A stretch of 64,000 nucleotides of DNA from Clostridiaceae bacterium BL-3 (GCA_902809985.1 CADDXC010000001.1:124001-188000), one strand, 5' to 3'. Shown: positions 47,347 through 55,733, counted from the stretch's first letter. The notes: generated by a model from the letters alone, not told the origin. Numbers and translations: made by a program.

Positions 47347-48168
47347 TTAATTTGCTGTTTTGAGATCACAGGCTGTCTGTTCATAGTCTATCAGCTTTTT
47401 TATTGTAGGGTGCTCACCGCATATGCCGCAGTTCTTGTTCTTGGATACCTTTATTTTTCTGAATTCCATTGTCATTGCGTTGTAAGTCAAAAGATATCCT
47501 GCAAGGGTACTGCCGATTTTAAGTATATACTTGAGGGCTTCTGTTGCCTGAAGTGATCCTATAATTCCTCCCATTACACCTAGAACACCTGCTTCCTTGC
47601 AGGTTGGTACAACACCTGCAGGAGGTGGTGATTGAAAAATACATCTGTAGCAGGGAGTACCGTTGTCAGGTATATAAGTTGTGAGCTGCCCTTGAAATCT
47701 TATTATTCCTCCATGTGAAAATGGTTTTTTGGAAATTACACAGGCATCGTTTATTAAAAATTTGGCGGGAAAATTATCTGTACCGTCTATTATAAAATCA
47801 TAATCCTGGTCCTTTATGATATCCAAGATATTGCTGGAGTCTACAAGTTCCCTATAAGTTATTACATTTACGTCTGGATTCAATTCATTTATGGTTTCTT
47901 TTCCGGACTGAACTTTAGCCTTTCCCACGTCCTTTGTGCGATGGATTATCTGTCTTTGAAGGTTTGAAAGATCCACTATGTCTCCATCTACAAGGCCTAT
48001 AGTTCCTATCCCTGCAGCAGCCAGATACATGGCAGCAGGTGCTCCCAGACCGCCCGTACCTATAATGAGGATTTTGGAGTTTAAAAGTTTTTCCTGACCT
48101 TCCACACCTACTTCGGACAGGATAATGTGTCTTGAATACCTTTCTATCTGATCCTCACTAAAATCCAC
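47347..48168 (-). CDS. ThiF/MoeB/HesA-family E1-like adenylyltransferase, HcyF-like
   Basis: 273 aa from a GTG at 48168, eight bases after a GGGGGG run; the start MDFSEDQIERYSRHIIL matches MoeB/ThiF proteins. The ATP-binding motif is GTGGLGAPAAMYLAAAG (about 37-53), with DLSNLQRQ after it. Two CxxC pairs (CYRC at about 173, CGIC at about 247) bind zinc, and C190 in VPTCKEAG is the candidate catalytic cysteine. It adenylates the carrier's C-terminal glycine for thiocarboxylate formation. It overlaps the carrier gene by 11 bp. Confidence 0.92.
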   Translation of the reverse strand: MDFSEDQIERYSRHIILSEVGVEGQEKLLNSKILIIGTGGLGAPAAMYLAAAGIGTIGLVDGDIVDLSNLQRQIIHRTKDVGKAKVQSGKETINELNPDVNVITYRELVDSSNILDIIKDQDYDFIIDGTDNFPAKFLINDACVISKKPFSHGGIIRFQGQLTTYIPDNGTPCYRCIFQSPPPAGVVPTCKEAGVLGVMGGIIGSLQATEALKYILKIGSTLAGYLLTYNAMTMEFRKIKVSKNKNCGICGEHPTIKKLIDYEQTACDLKTAN

Positions 48169-48373
48169 TATTTCCACCCCCCATGAAGTATAGAAAATCA
48201 ATTTTGTCATTTTCTTTTAGAACGGTGCTGTTAAAATTGGCTCTATCTATGAATTCGTCATTTAACTGAACAGAAACCATGTCTGGCATTTCTACATTTT
48301 CTATTTTTAAAATTTTTGTTACAGTGACTCCCTCCTTTATATCTTTAATTTTACCATTAATTGTTACTTTCAT
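48158..48373 (-). CDS. ThiS/MoaD-like sulfur carrier with capped C-terminus, HcyS-like
   Basis: 71 aa from the ATG at 48373, preceded by GAGGAGGG. A beta-grasp fold pattern MKVTINGKIKDIKEGVTV...VSVQLNDEFI...LKENDKIDFLYFMGGG matches ThiS. The chain does not stop at Gly-Gly: four residues, NSGF, follow. Plain ThiS and MoaD end at GG, while CysO-, QbsE- and HcyS-type carriers are made with extra residues that a JAMM peptidase trims. The first gene after the SAM-I riboswitch, it leads the operon. Frame and length are certain; the role is inferred from operon partners. Confidence 0.88.
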   Translation of the reverse strand: MKVTINGKIKDIKEGVTVTKILKIENVEMPDMVSVQLNDEFIDRANFNSTVLKENDKIDFLYFMGGGNSGF

Positions 48374-48462
48374 GATACCCTCCTCGTTGTTCATTTAACA
48401 TTTTTATCTTCTAACCATTTTGGAAAAAAGAATTTACACTTAATTTAAACTGTGACAAAATA

Positions 48463-48616
48463 AAAAACTTTCCTGTTATAATTTACAAGAAAGTCATTTT
48501 TATAATTAATTTTCTCATCTTTCAGGCAAATTATATAACCCGCTGGAATTGGCACCTTTGAAAATAATCGGGTTGCCGGGCATCATAGGGCCAGTCCCTC
48601 TGCCTCTCTTGATAAG
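48463..48616 (-). promoter_or_regulatory. SAM-I riboswitch with terminator, controlling the hcy-like operon
   Basis: Read leftward. The aptamer (48616 down to about 48513) has CTTATCAAGAG, GAGGGACTGGCCCTATGA, GCCCGGCAACC, AAGGTGCCAATTCC and GAAAGATGAGA, the S-box landmarks. Downstream, a terminator pairs ACTTTC...TGT with ACA...GAAAGT before TTTTTT (48463-48495). High SAM should terminate transcription of the carrier-E1-JAMM-sulfite reductase-metY operon. Confidence 0.95.
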
Positions 48617-48639
48617 AATTCAATGTTTAATTTATTAAA

Positions 48640-48668
48640 TACTAACACATTTAAAATAAATTTGTCAA
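48640..48668 (-). promoter_or_regulatory. Promoter of the SAM-I/hcy-like operon
   Basis: On the minus strand, TTGACA (48668-48663), a 17-bp spacer and TTAGTA (48645-48640), about 25 bp before the aptamer. It is back to back with a rightward promoter. Confidence 0.6.
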
Positions 48669-48687
48669 TAAATTTATTTTTGTCGTA

Positions 48688-48717
48688 TTGACACCTGCCT
48701 CCCTTTCGTACTATATT
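48688..48717 (+). promoter_or_regulatory. Promoter reading toward the ROK regulator
   Basis: TTGACA (48688-48693), an 18-bp spacer and TATATT (48712-48717). It would give a leader of about 170 nt containing a hairpin (48798-48822). Confidence 0.65.
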
Positions 48718-48773
48718 TTTATTAGGCTCTTGGATGCGGAGGGAGTTTGATTGCAAAGAATACTTTTCTCAAT

Positions 48774-48862
48774 AAGAATTAAGAATTCAATTTTGGTAGA
48801 TTTTCGATTTATCCGAAAATCTTCATAATTGTGCATTGTAAAATGTGAATTGTACATTGACT
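48774..48862 (+). repeat. Candidate intergenic repeat with hairpin and ATTGTGCATTGT-type units
   Basis: AATAAGAATTAAGAATTCAA, then a perfect 9-bp hairpin AGATTTTCG (48798-48806) / CGAAAATCT (48814-48822), then ATTGTGCATTGT and GTGAATTGTACATTG with near-repeats. The composition resembles a short interspersed element of clostridial intergenic DNA. Only one copy is in this window, so this is tentative. The remainder of the 48374-48895 gap holds the riboswitch and two promoters. Confidence 0.35.
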
Positions 48863-48895
48863 AAAGTATACAATAATGATAAAAGGTATGATGTT

Positions 48896-49939
48896 ATGAT
48901 AGACAATTACAGATTATTTAGAGATCTAGCTTCAGAAGAAAAAGAAATATTCAATTTAATACAAAAAAATGGTGTTATGACCAAGAATGAAATCTTATTT
49001 AAAACAGGTATGAAATTGACTACGCTGAATCGAGTTATGAACCCACTTGAAAAAAAATCCATTTTGGTTCAAAAATGTATGGGCGAATCTACAGGCGGAA
49101 GGAAACCTGTGCTGTATGATGTAAATGTGTGCAGGTTTTATATTATGGGCATAAGTATATGCAGCACTCATGTGCAGGTATCTATAGTGAACTTGAGAAT
49201 GGAAATTTTTTATAAAAAGGGCTTTTATATCGATTATTGCAATTCTTGTGATGAAGTCATAGAAGAAATTCTCTATATTATAAAGAGTGCCTATGAGGAA
49301 TTAAATCTAAAACTTCTCCAGCTTGTGGGAATTGGGCTTGCAGTTGAAACGGGGTTTTGGGATAATGAGCGCATAAGTAGAATACTTGAAGAAAAGTTGG
49401 GGTGCAGTGTAACCAGCGGTAATTGTGCAGACTCAGCTGTTACTGCGGAGTATTTTTATGGAGCAGGAAGGAATTTTGAAAATATGGCTTATTTTGATTG
49501 TGGTGCTAGACTGAAGCAGGCGGCAGTCATACAGGGGAGGATTATGAGATCATCCGGAGATAATGAGTATGCCTTTGAACATATGATTGAAAACATTTAT
49601 GGTTATATTGATTTTAATGAAGTATATTCAAGGAGTATGAAAAATTGTGGAACATCTGAAAAATTTATTTTAGATGCCGCATCAAAACTGGGAAAAAGCA
49701 TTGAATCCTATACAAATTTATTGAACATTGAATGTATTGTATTAAGCGGATTTCTGATTGATTTTGATACGTTTTATGAAACCTGTATAAAATATATTCC
49801 TGAAAGAGTATCCGTAAAAAGATACGGATATTTTAAAGAAGACTCGGTTTCAGTAGGTGCAGCGGCTCTTTTTCTTGAAAGGTGTATTGATAATAAAAAT
49901 TCAAAATATAAAAAAATTGTTGTTGACAAAGTATTTTAA
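48896..49939 (+). CDS. ROK-family transcriptional regulator
   Basis: 347 aa from the ATG at 48896, which has AAAAGG nine bases upstream; a frame from 48845 is open but lacks a site. An N-terminal winged helix (about 10-70: IFNLIQKNGVMTKNEILFKTGMKLTTLNRVMN) with GRKPVLYDVN, followed by a degenerate ROK sugar-kinase fold with GIGLAVETG and CADSAVTAEYFYGAG. The usual ATP and zinc motifs of active ROK kinases are weak, so it is a regulator. It lies between two divergent SAM-controlled operons and may regulate one of them; its ligand is unknown. Confidence 0.8.
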   Translation: MIDNYRLFRDLASEEKEIFNLIQKNGVMTKNEILFKTGMKLTTLNRVMNPLEKKSILVQKCMGESTGGRKPVLYDVNVCRFYIMGISICSTHVQVSIVNLRMEIFYKKGFYIDYCNSCDEVIEEILYIIKSAYEELNLKLLQLVGIGLAVETGFWDNERISRILEEKLGCSVTSGNCADSAVTAEYFYGAGRNFENMAYFDCGARLKQAAVIQGRIMRSSGDNEYAFEHMIENIYGYIDFNEVYSRSMKNCGTSEKFILDAASKLGKSIESYTNLLNIECIVLSGFLIDFDTFYETCIKYIPERVSVKRYGYFKEDSVSVGAAALFLERCIDNKNSKYKKIVVDKVF

Positions 49940-49983
49940 AAGTTATATCATATACGTAAATTAAAAATGAATAATGAATAACT

Positions 49984-50136
49984 TCTTATCAAGAGTGATG
50001 GAGGGACTGGCCCTATGATATCCGGCAACCTGAATAGATTTTGTATTCAATGGTGCTAATTCCAGCAGGTATACCCTGAAAGATGAGAGACAAGAGGATA
50101 TGACTTCCTGTGGTTTCTCCACAGGAAGTTTTTTTA
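49984..50136 (+). promoter_or_regulatory. SAM-I riboswitch with terminator, before the sulfonate-type ABC operon
   Basis: Aptamer 49984-50089: CTTATCAAGAG, GAGGGACTGGCCCTATGA, TCCGGCAACC, ATGGTGCTAATTCCAGC and GAAAGATGAGA. The terminator follows with a perfect 11-bp stem ACTTCCTGTGG (50103-50113) / CCACAGGAAGT (50119-50129) and a long T run. It makes the downstream transporter genes SAM-repressed, like the divergent operon. Confidence 0.95.
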
Positions 50137-50142
50137 TTGGAC

Positions 50143-50230
50143 TGACTAGAAAAACTAGAGGTCAAGTTGAACTTATTATAGAGATGGATTATATAATCTC
50201 TACTTAGTAAGTTATACTTGGCCTTTTATT
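50143..50230 (+). promoter_or_regulatory. Attenuator-like element, copy 1 (22-bp motif plus terminator)
   Basis: The motif TGACTAGAAAAACTAGAGGTCA (50143-50164, split for reading as TGACTAG-AAAAA-CTAGAGGTCA) can fold on itself. Its last part, AGGTCAAGT (50159-50167), also pairs with ACTTGGCCT (50216-50224) in a long three-part terminator stem followed by TTTTATT. The two folds exclude each other. The rest of the gap to 50444 shows nothing clear. Confidence 0.6.
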
Positions 50231-50444
50231 GTGTATTAGTGTATCTACTTGATAAAATAAATGGAGGTTAGGATGTGATATGAAGATTTAAAATATAGAA
50301 TAGAGAAATTTCAAATACTTTTTACCAAAATAGTAAAAAGGGTGTAAATAAATGAATTGAATTCTGTAGTGATTCTAAATTATGACAATTTCAATGTTTA
50401 CATATTTAAAATAATATGAGTTGAATTATAAGGAGAAAATAAAG

Positions 50445-51248
50445 ATGAAGGCAGCAAATATAAAAATTAACTCTTATAAAGAATTAAAAATTTTAGGGAA
50501 TGTAATTATTGCATTGATAGTCCCAGTAATGTTATTGATATTATGGCAGGTGTTAAGTAGTAAGGGGTTGATTAAACAGTCAGTTCTTCCTTCTCCATCC
50601 AAAATATTCTTAACTTTGATTGACATGATTAAAAGTGGAGAACTTCTTAGAAATTTATATGTAAGTGTAGTTAGAGTTATAAAAGGATATTGTATAGGTG
50701 CAGCCTTAGGAATAATTTTTGGAATATTTATTGGGTTATTTAGAATAGCAGAGAGAGCCATAGATTTACTGATACAATTTTTAAGACCAATTCCTATTGT
50801 TGCATGGGTACCAGTTCTTATTTTGTGGATGGGTATTGATGAGGCATCTAAAATAACTGTAATAGTAATTGGCAGCTTTTGGCCAATATTAATAAATACA
50901 ATTTATGGTATAAAAAGTACTGATAAAAAATATTTAGAGATTTCCGAAATATTGGAAAAAAATGAATTTGAAAAACTAATAAAGATAGTTTTTCCTTCTG
51001 CACTTCCGTCAATTTTTACAGGACTTCGCATCGGAATCGGAAGTGCATGGATGAGTGTTATTACAGCAGAAATAATAGCTGCTACTTCTGGAATAGGCTA
51101 TGCAATATCTTATGCAAGGGAGTTATCACAGCCTGATGTAATGCTGGTTGGAGTTTTCTCAATAGGGGTAATTGGATTTTTGATAGATTATTTCATAAAA
51201 AAATTACAGTATGTAATTGTAAAATGGGATGTTAATAATGGAAATTAG
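50445..51248 (+). CDS. ssuC: ABC transporter permease, sulfonate/taurine type
   Basis: 267 aa from the ATG at 50445 with AAGGAGAAA upstream. About six membrane segments and the permease EAA-like loop SEILEKNEFEKLIKIVFPSALPSIFTGLRIGIGSAWMSVITAE, in the style of SsuC/TauC/NrtB. It would form the membrane channel with the ATPase that follows and the lipoprotein at 53442. It is downstream of a SAM-I riboswitch, so a sulfur-containing substrate is likely; which one is not shown. Confidence 0.88.
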   Translation: MKAANIKINSYKELKILGNVIIALIVPVMLLILWQVLSSKGLIKQSVLPSPSKIFLTLIDMIKSGELLRNLYVSVVRVIKGYCIGAALGIIFGIFIGLFRIAERAIDLLIQFLRPIPIVAWVPVLILWMGIDEASKITVIVIGSFWPILINTIYGIKSTDKKYLEISEILEKNEFEKLIKIVFPSALPSIFTGLRIGIGSAWMSVITAEIIAATSGIGYAISYARELSQPDVMLVGVFSIGVIGFLIDYFIKKLQYVIVKWDVNNGN

Positions 51249-51266
51249 GAAGGGAGTATAAATATT

Positions 51267-52055
51267 TTGAATAAACAAGAAAATTGTAATGCTATTGAGA
51301 TAAAAAATTTAAATAAAAATTTCAAATTAGATGGCGGAAACCTTAATGTGTTAGAAGATATAAACCTGTCAGTCAAAAAAGGAGAATTTTTAAGTATTGT
51401 AGGAGCAAGTGGATGTGGAAAAAGCACGTTGCTGAGAATAATAGTCGGATTGGATAAAGATTATAGCGGAGCTATTTTTTCTTATGGTAAACCTGTTAAT
51501 GGACCAGGAATAGATAGGGGAATGGTATTTCAGGAAGCAAGACTTTTTCCATGGCTTACAGTAGAAAAAAATGTAGAATTTGGGATAAGTGAGAAAATGT
51601 CGAGTGAAGAAAAAAGAGAATTAGTTTATAAACAACTTGAATTAGTCGAACTGACTGGCTTTGCAAGATCATATCCAAATCAGCTTTCAGGAGGGATGAA
51701 ACAAAGAATAAGTATTGCAAGGGCACTTATAAATAAACCAAAACTGCTATTGCTTGACGAACCATTTGGAGCGCTTGATGCTATGACACGTATTAATATG
51801 CAACAGGAGATTCTAAAAATATGGGAAAAGGAAAATACAACCATGATACTTGTAACCCATGATATAGATGAAGCAATTTATCTTGGAGATAGGGTTGTAG
51901 TATTATCAAAGAGGCCTGGAAAAATTAAAAAAATAATACATGTAAATTTGACGAGACCTAGGGATAGAGGTAATTATGATTTTACGCAGATTAAAAGTGA
52001 AATATATGATGAGTTTTTTACGAAAGTTGATAATCCATTTTCATGTAGTATGTAG
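51267..52055 (+). CDS. ssuB: ABC transporter ATP-binding protein, sulfonate/taurine type
   Basis: 262 aa from a TTG, with GGAAGGGAG upstream. Walker A GASGCGKST (about 47-55), Q-loop VFQEARLFPWLTV, signature LSGGMKQRISIARAL, Walker B LLLLDEPFGALD and the switch histidine in VTHDIDEA are intact. The Q-loop phrase is typical of SsuB/TauB/NrtD. It is paired with the permease 18 bp upstream. Confidence 0.92.
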   Translation: MNKQENCNAIEIKNLNKNFKLDGGNLNVLEDINLSVKKGEFLSIVGASGCGKSTLLRIIVGLDKDYSGAIFSYGKPVNGPGIDRGMVFQEARLFPWLTVEKNVEFGISEKMSSEEKRELVYKQLELVELTGFARSYPNQLSGGMKQRISIARALINKPKLLLLDEPFGALDAMTRINMQQEILKIWEKENTTMILVTHDIDEAIYLGDRVVVLSKRPGKIKKIIHVNLTRPRDRGNYDFTQIKSEIYDEFFTKVDNPFSCSM

Positions 52056-52148
52056 ATTTAAAATATAATGGGAGAGAGAAGTAAATTAGCTAATATATTT
52101 ATTTGGAATATTCATAATAATGGTAAGATTATACTTTTAATTGGATTG

Positions 52149-52180
52149 AAAAATCTCAATTTAATCACTGAGATTTTTTT
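52149..52180 (+). terminator. Terminator or attenuator between ssuB and the PLP-enzyme gene
   Basis: AAATCTCA (52151-52158) and TGAGATTT (52169-52176), extended by A/T pairs, then T7. It splits the transporter pair from the next three genes, though all probably share a purpose. Confidence 0.75.
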
Positions 52181-52225
52181 ATAACTAAAATTAATGAAAA
52201 TATTTAAATAAAGGAGACTTAATAA

Positions 52226-53425
52226 ATGAGCTATTATAGTTATTTGGAATGTTCAAAATGTGGTAAAAAGTACTCAAAGGATGAACCTCATAATCTGTGT
52301 GAATGTGGCGGACCACTGCTGGTTAGGTATGATTTTGATGAGATTAAAAAAAATGTGGACAAAAATATTTTTAAGACAAGAAAGAAGGGGCTATTTAGAT
52401 TTAAAGAACTACTTCCAATAGATGATGAGAATAATATAGTAACCCTTGGAGAAGGTGATACCCCTATAACTGAGGCTAGAACCTTGGGAAGAAGAATAGG
52501 ATTTGAAAATCTGTATATAAAAGATGAGGGGCTTAATCCGACAGGAACGTTTAAAGCAAGAGGTGCTGCAGTTGGTGTGTCGAAGGCGAAAGAATTGGGC
52601 ATAAAAACAATAGCTATGCCTACTGCGGGAAATGCGGGGGGAGCGTGGTCGGCATACTCGGCTAAAGCTGGCATTAAGCTTGTAGTTGCTATGCCGCAAG
52701 ATGCTCCTGAGCTTGCTAAGAAAGAAGCATATATATATGGAGCAAAGACTTATCTTGTAAAAGGTTTGATATCTGATGCAGGTAAAATAATATCGAGAGG
52801 TGTAAAAAAGCATGGCTGGTTTGATGCTGCGACTTTAAAAGAACCCTATAGAATCGAGGGTAAAAAAACTATGGGAATTGAAATAGCAGAATATTTTGAC
52901 TGGGAATTTCCTGATGCCATACTTTATCCTACAGGAGGAGGTGTTGGAATAATTGGTATATGGAAGGCATTCAATGAGTTAAGGCAACTGGGATGGATAA
53001 AAGATAAAATACCAAAACTTATTTCTGTTCAGGCAGAAGGTTGTAATCCTATAGTTAAAGCTTTTAATAAGAAAAAGGATGTTTCTGAATTCTGCAGTGG
53101 AGCAAATACTATTGCAGGTGGTATACGTGTTCCCAAAGCACTGGGAGATTTTATAGTATTAGATGCCATAAAAAAGAGCGGAGGTACGGCAGTTCAGGTA
53201 AAAGACTCAGAAATTTTAGATTCTATAAATTTGATTGCTAGAACTGAGGGGCTATTTATATGCCCAGAAGGAGCGGCACTTGTTGCAGCAGTTGAAAAGC
53301 TTAGAAAAAGTAATTTCTTAAAATCCAATGAAAAAATTGTGCTTTTAAATACTGGGAGTGGATTGAAATATCCTAATTTGGTTAGTGAAAAACTTCCTGT
53401 AATTGAAATTGACAATGATATTTAA
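52226..53425 (+). CDS. Threonine-synthase-like PLP enzyme with zinc ribbon
   Basis: 399 aa. An N-terminal zinc ribbon (C9, C12, C25, C27) as in archaeal-type threonine synthases, then a fold-II PLP domain. The PLP lysine is K110 in NPTGTFKARG; true threonine synthases normally read FKDRG, so the Asp is replaced by Ala. PTAGNAGGAWSAYSAKAGI and PTGGGVGIIGI bind the cofactor phosphate. Methanogen cysteate synthase evolved from this family, and cysteate-splitting enzymes share the fold. In this sulfur island, between transporter genes, a beta-elimination or replacement on a sulfur amino acid is plausible. Threonine synthase for the hom-thrB pathway remains possible. Confidence 0.8.
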   Translation: MSYYSYLECSKCGKKYSKDEPHNLCECGGPLLVRYDFDEIKKNVDKNIFKTRKKGLFRFKELLPIDDENNIVTLGEGDTPITEARTLGRRIGFENLYIKDEGLNPTGTFKARGAAVGVSKAKELGIKTIAMPTAGNAGGAWSAYSAKAGIKLVVAMPQDAPELAKKEAYIYGAKTYLVKGLISDAGKIISRGVKKHGWFDAATLKEPYRIEGKKTMGIEIAEYFDWEFPDAILYPTGGGVGIIGIWKAFNELRQLGWIKDKIPKLISVQAEGCNPIVKAFNKKKDVSEFCSGANTIAGGIRVPKALGDFIVLDAIKKSGGTAVQVKDSEILDSINLIARTEGLFICPEGAALVAAVEKLRKSNFLKSNEKIVLLNTGSGLKYPNLVSEKLPVIEIDNDI

Positions 53426-53441
53426 AAAGGAGATGGTTGTT

Positions 53442-54443
53442 GTGAAAAAAATATTTTCCATAGTTGCAATACTACTTATAAGTATATTCGCATTTTCAGG
53501 CTGCGGACAGACAAATAACACTTCAAGCAGTAAAAAACAAAGTGATTCAAAACCTAAAGAGATAAATATAGGATTTCAGCCGGGAATAAATCATTCACTT
53601 TTGATTATTGCTAAAAATAAAGGATGGTTTGATGAAGAATTTAAAAAGGATAATATCAAAATAAAATTTCAAAGTTTTGTTTCAGGGCCTCCTATGATTG
53701 AAGCATTTGCGGGAGGAAAGCTTGATGTAGGAGAAGTTGGTGATCAACCTTCAATTCAGGCTAGGGCAAATAATATTGACATTAAAGCAGTAGGAGTTTA
53801 CGCAGCAGGGTATAAATTGAATTCAATATTGGCAGCTACTGTTTCAAACATAAAATCTGCTAAAGATCTTAAGGGAAAAAAAGTTGCAGTTACAGTTGGG
53901 TCATCTGCACACATCCTTCTCGTAAGATATCTGGCATCTGCTGGACTTAAGGAAAGTGACATAAAACTTGTCAATTTGCAGCCGCCCGATATAAAGACAG
54001 CTTTTACATCCAAGGATATTGATGCTGCAGTTGTTTGGGATCCCTATGCGTCCTCTATTGAATACGAAAAAACAGCAAAATTGATAGGTGATGGAACAAA
54101 TCTAAAATATGATATTAATTTTATTATAGTAGACAATGATTTTGCAAAAAAGAACCCTGATATAGTAAAGAGATTACTGAAGGTATATAAAAAGACTGAA
54201 GATTGGGTTAAAGCAAATCCCGATGAAGCAACAAATATTATGGCTAAAGAGCTTAAATTAAATAAAGTCGTTGTTCAAAAAGGTCTTTCTAGAGAAGATT
54301 TTGACATAAGGTTGACAGATGAGGTTACGAATTCACTTTCATCTACAATTAAAACTTTAAGGCAAAATAAAACTATAAGAAAAGATGTAAAGGTTGATGA
54401 ACTTGTAGATAAAACCTATTTGAATGCTGCAGGAATAAAATGA
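53442..54443 (+). CDS. ssuA: ABC transporter substrate-binding lipoprotein, SsuA/TauA type
   Basis: 333 aa from the GTG at 53442 with AAAGGAGAT eight bases upstream. A lipoprotein signal peptide ends in the lipobox FSGC (Cys at about 21). The mature part matches SsuA/NrtA-type receptors: NIGFQPGINHSLLIIAKNKGWFDEEF, AFAGGKLDVGEVGDQPSIQARA, KGKKVAVTVGSSAHILLVRYL and DAAVVWDPYAS. It delivers the ligand to the SsuC/SsuB pair. It sits between the PLP enzyme and the LarA-like gene. Confidence 0.9.
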   Translation: MKKIFSIVAILLISIFAFSGCGQTNNTSSSKKQSDSKPKEINIGFQPGINHSLLIIAKNKGWFDEEFKKDNIKIKFQSFVSGPPMIEAFAGGKLDVGEVGDQPSIQARANNIDIKAVGVYAAGYKLNSILAATVSNIKSAKDLKGKKVAVTVGSSAHILLVRYLASAGLKESDIKLVNLQPPDIKTAFTSKDIDAAVVWDPYASSIEYEKTAKLIGDGTNLKYDINFIIVDNDFAKKNPDIVKRLLKVYKKTEDWVKANPDEATNIMAKELKLNKVVVQKGLSREDFDIRLTDEVTNSLSSTIKTLRQNKTIRKDVKVDELVDKTYLNAAGIK

Positions 54444-54461
54444 TCATAAGAAGGTATTCAT

Positions 54462-55733
54462 ATGGAGTCACTTGATTTAAATAGTTTTTCAGAAATAAGG
54501 CTGCCGAAATTTTTCAAGATAAGACAAAAATTTAAAAAAGATAAAATCGAAAATATATCATATAAAATAAGAGGACGTATTAAACCATATATAATTAATT
54601 TAAGGAATAAAAGAATTGCTGTAGGAGTAGGCAGCAGGGGAATAGCCAATATAAATATAATAACAAGAACTGTCGTAGATTCATTGAAAGAAGAAGGAGC
54701 TGTACCATTCATAGTACCAGCAATGGGAAGCCATGGAGGATCAACGGAAAGTGGACAAAAGGAAATATTGGCTTCTTATGGTATTACGGAAAAATCAATG
54801 GGTGTTTCTATAAATGCATCAATGGATGTGCAAGTTATAGGAGAGTATGAACCAGGGCTACCTGTATATATTTCGAAAAGTGCCATTTCTGCTGATGGGA
54901 TAGTTATAATACCAAGAATAAAGCCACATACGGGATTCAGGGGAAAAGTTGAAAGCGGTATTTGTAAAATGCTATCGATAGGACTTGGAAAACAGATGGG
55001 AGCAGATTCGATACACAGCAAAGGCTTCGGAAGATTCTCTGAATTAATACCAGGCATTGGGTGCATGGTGGCTGAAAAAACTAATCTACTATTTGCACTG
55101 GCTTTAGTTGAAAATGCCTATGATGAAACTTGTAAAATAGAATTTGTGACTAAAGATGAAATAATCAATTTAAAAAAAGAGGAAATGCTGCTTGAAGAAA
55201 GTAGAAGACTTATGGGTAGGATACTCATACCTAAGTTTGATGTGCTTGTGATAAGTGAAATAGGAAAAAATATAAGCGGTAATGGGCAGGATCCTAATGT
55301 GACTGGGTTATATTTCACAAAGTATGCCAATGGAGGCCCGAAATTCAAAAAATGTGTAATACTTGACTTAACTGAAGAATCTCATGGGAATGCCAATGGT
55401 GTAGGAGTATCCGATGTTATTACCAGAAAGTTATTTGATAAAATAGATTTTAAGACAATGTATACTAATTGTTTTACAAGTACCTATGTTGAGCCAGCTA
55501 AAGTGCCTATGGTAGCATCAAATTCAGAAGATGCAATAAAAATGGCAGTAAAAATTTGTAATGGTATAAAAAATGAAGATACAAAAATTGTTTGGATCAA
55601 AAATACGATGAAGTTGGAGAATATCTTAGTAAGCGAACCTCTTTTGAAGGAAGTGCAGCTTAATTCAAGTTTAGATATTTTGACTGAACCAAGGGATTTG
55701 AAATTTTATAAAGGGGAGCCTGAGTTTTTATAA
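54462..55733 (+). CDS. LarA-like (DUF2088) putative hydroxyacid racemase
   Basis: 423 aa. Contains the DUF2088/LarA N-domain with GVGSRGIANINIITRTVVDSL and PAMGSHGGST (H91), then PRIKPHTGFRGKVESGICKM (H156 and K162) and GLGKQMGADSIH (H185). These resemble the nickel-pincer histidines and lysine of LarA, but the His-to-Lys spacing is 6 rather than 10 residues, so cofactor binding is uncertain. LarA homologues interconvert 2-hydroxyacid stereoisomers. Beside a sulfonate-type importer a sulfolactate-like substrate is an attractive guess only. Confidence 0.7.
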   Translation: MESLDLNSFSEIRLPKFFKIRQKFKKDKIENISYKIRGRIKPYIINLRNKRIAVGVGSRGIANINIITRTVVDSLKEEGAVPFIVPAMGSHGGSTESGQKEILASYGITEKSMGVSINASMDVQVIGEYEPGLPVYISKSAISADGIVIIPRIKPHTGFRGKVESGICKMLSIGLGKQMGADSIHSKGFGRFSELIPGIGCMVAEKTNLLFALALVENAYDETCKIEFVTKDEIINLKKEEMLLEESRRLMGRILIPKFDVLVISEIGKNISGNGQDPNVTGLYFTKYANGGPKFKKCVILDLTEESHGNANGVGVSDVITRKLFDKIDFKTMYTNCFTSTYVEPAKVPMVASNSEDAIKMAVKICNGIKNEDTKIVWIKNTMKLENILVSEPLLKEVQLNSSLDILTEPRDLKFYKGEPEFL

